This document shows, piece after piece, positions 6,999 to 7,618 of a DNA stretch of 7,618 nucleotides. Each line of letters begins with the position of its first letter. The stretch's first letter is position 1. The position numbers and the translations under genes were made by a program. The notes below the pieces were generated by a model, which saw nothing but the letters and a program-made list of their open reading frames with translations, was not told the origin of the DNA and made no database searches. The DNA is taken from NCBI GenBank assembly GCA_002714565.1, contig PAXU01000007.1, positions 12,727-20,344 on the forward strand, in the 5' to 3' direction. Source of the DNA: Rhodopirellula sp. (GTDB taxonomy: Bacteria > Planctomycetota > Planctomycetia > Pirellulales > Pirellulaceae).

Positions 6999-7618
6999 AT
7001 GGCTACCGTGAGTTCCGAGTCACAATCTGATCAGCTTAAAGTGGTTACCGATGCCACTTGCACCTTTTGCGGCTGCGTTTGTGACGATATTGATCTAACT
7101 GTAGATGGTCATACCATCACCAAGGCCAAGCGAGCCTGTGTTCTAGGTACTGCATGGTTTCTCAATCACGACGTGGACGATCGCCCATCGTGCATGATCA
7201 AAGGCAAACCGGCAACAGTCGAAGAGGGTATAGAGCATGCGTCGCAGGTTCTAGCAAATTCCCGTTATCCATTGATCTATGGGCTCAGTGATACAACCAG
7301 CGAGTCCCAGCGGGTTGCAGTCAGCATCGCCGACTGGATTGGCGGCATCGTCGACACAACGACAAGTGTCTGCCACGGACCATCCGGCATGGCCTTCCAG
7401 GGTGTTGGCGAGGTGACCTGTTCACTTGGCGAAGTCCGCAATCGCGGTGACTTAATCATGTTTTGGGGTTCGAATCCTGCAGAAAGTCATCCGCGTCATT
7501 TCACCAAGTACAGCCTGATGCCCAAGGGGATGTTCGTGCCCAACGGACGCAAGGATCGTACTTGCGTCGTCGTAGATGTACGCAAAACAAAGTCTGCCAA
7601 TGCCGCTGATATTTTTAT
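6999..7618 (+). CDS. fwdB: Formylmethanofuran dehydrogenase subunit B-like, Mo/W-pterin catalytic subunit (3'-truncated)
   Basis: Subunit B of formylmethanofuran dehydrogenase holds the Mo/W bis-pterin and one [4Fe-4S] cluster and interconverts CO2 and formate before formate is loaded onto methanofuran by subunit A. The first 206 residues are visible and the frame runs off the right edge; archaeal FwdB is about 430 residues. Residues 21-30 read CTFCGCVCDD, and with Cys47 in RACVLG they give the C-x2-C-x3-C...C cluster motif (C21, C24, C28, C47). TTSVCHGPSG at 121-130 contains Cys125, equivalent to the Mo/W-ligand Cys118 (Sec in some methanogens) of archaeal FwdB/FmdB. LGEVRNRGDLIMFWG, NPAESHPRH and VVDVRKTKSANAADI follow in the family order. 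An in-frame stop at 6990 fixes the start at 6999. It follows the D-like subunit directly; subunits A and C would be expected beyond the window. To my knowledge, B of the Methylorubrum formyltransferase/hydrolase complex lacks these redox features, so this looks dehydrogenase-like. Confidence 0.92.
   Translation, partial: MATVSSESQSDQLKVVTDATCTFCGCVCDDIDLTVDGHTITKAKRACVLGTAWFLNHDVDDRPSCMIKGKPATVEEGIEHASQVLANSRYPLIYGLSDTTSESQRVAVSIADWIGGIVDTTTSVCHGPSGMAFQGVGEVTCSLGEVRNRGDLIMFWGSNPAESHPRHFTKYSLMPKGMFVPNGRKDRTCVVVDVRKTKSANAADIF

Overview
The window looks like a bacterial chromosome segment in which every supported gene lies on the + strand. It reads as one collinear block built around molybdenum or tungsten pterin enzymes. 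The lidless Hsp70, the style of the two MoeA paralogues and the formylmethanofuran-dehydrogenase-like genes resemble what I remember from Planctomycetota, which carry archaeal-type tetrahydromethanopterin/methanofuran C1 genes. That assignment rests on memory of protein style, not on a search. Base composition looks near-balanced, and no mobile element, CRISPR array, tRNA or rRNA was found.

Layout: positions 1-1290 hold the 3' part of an Hsp70-family gene, open at the window's left edge. After a short gap come two molybdopterin molybdenumtransferase (MoeA) paralogues. The first (about 1354-2559, with a possible upstream start at 1306) is single-domain length. The second (2552-4501) overlaps it by 8 bases and carries an extra C-terminal periplasmic-binding-protein-like domain. 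Next is an aldehyde:ferredoxin oxidoreductase (AOR, 4557-6335), a family that normally uses tungstopterin. A 183-base gap with two inverted repeats follows. Then comes a FwdD/FmdD-like dinucleotide-binding subunit (6519-6878), a 120-base gap with a small hairpin, and the first 206 codons of a FwdB/FmdB-like catalytic subunit (from 6999, running off the right edge).

How the genes may work together: MoeA enzymes insert Mo (or W) into adenylylated molybdopterin. AOR and FwdB/FwdD are the client enzymes of such a cofactor. The arrangement therefore suggests a cofactor-metallation module placed directly beside its clients. FwdB/D normally interconvert CO2 and formyl-methanofuran; AOR oxidises aldehydes or reduces acids with ferredoxin. 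The visible part of FwdB keeps both the N-terminal Fe-S cysteines and the metal-ligand cysteine, so it looks like a redox-competent dehydrogenase subunit and not the non-redox B subunit of the bacterial formyltransferase/hydrolase complex. A C1 role for the whole block is inference.
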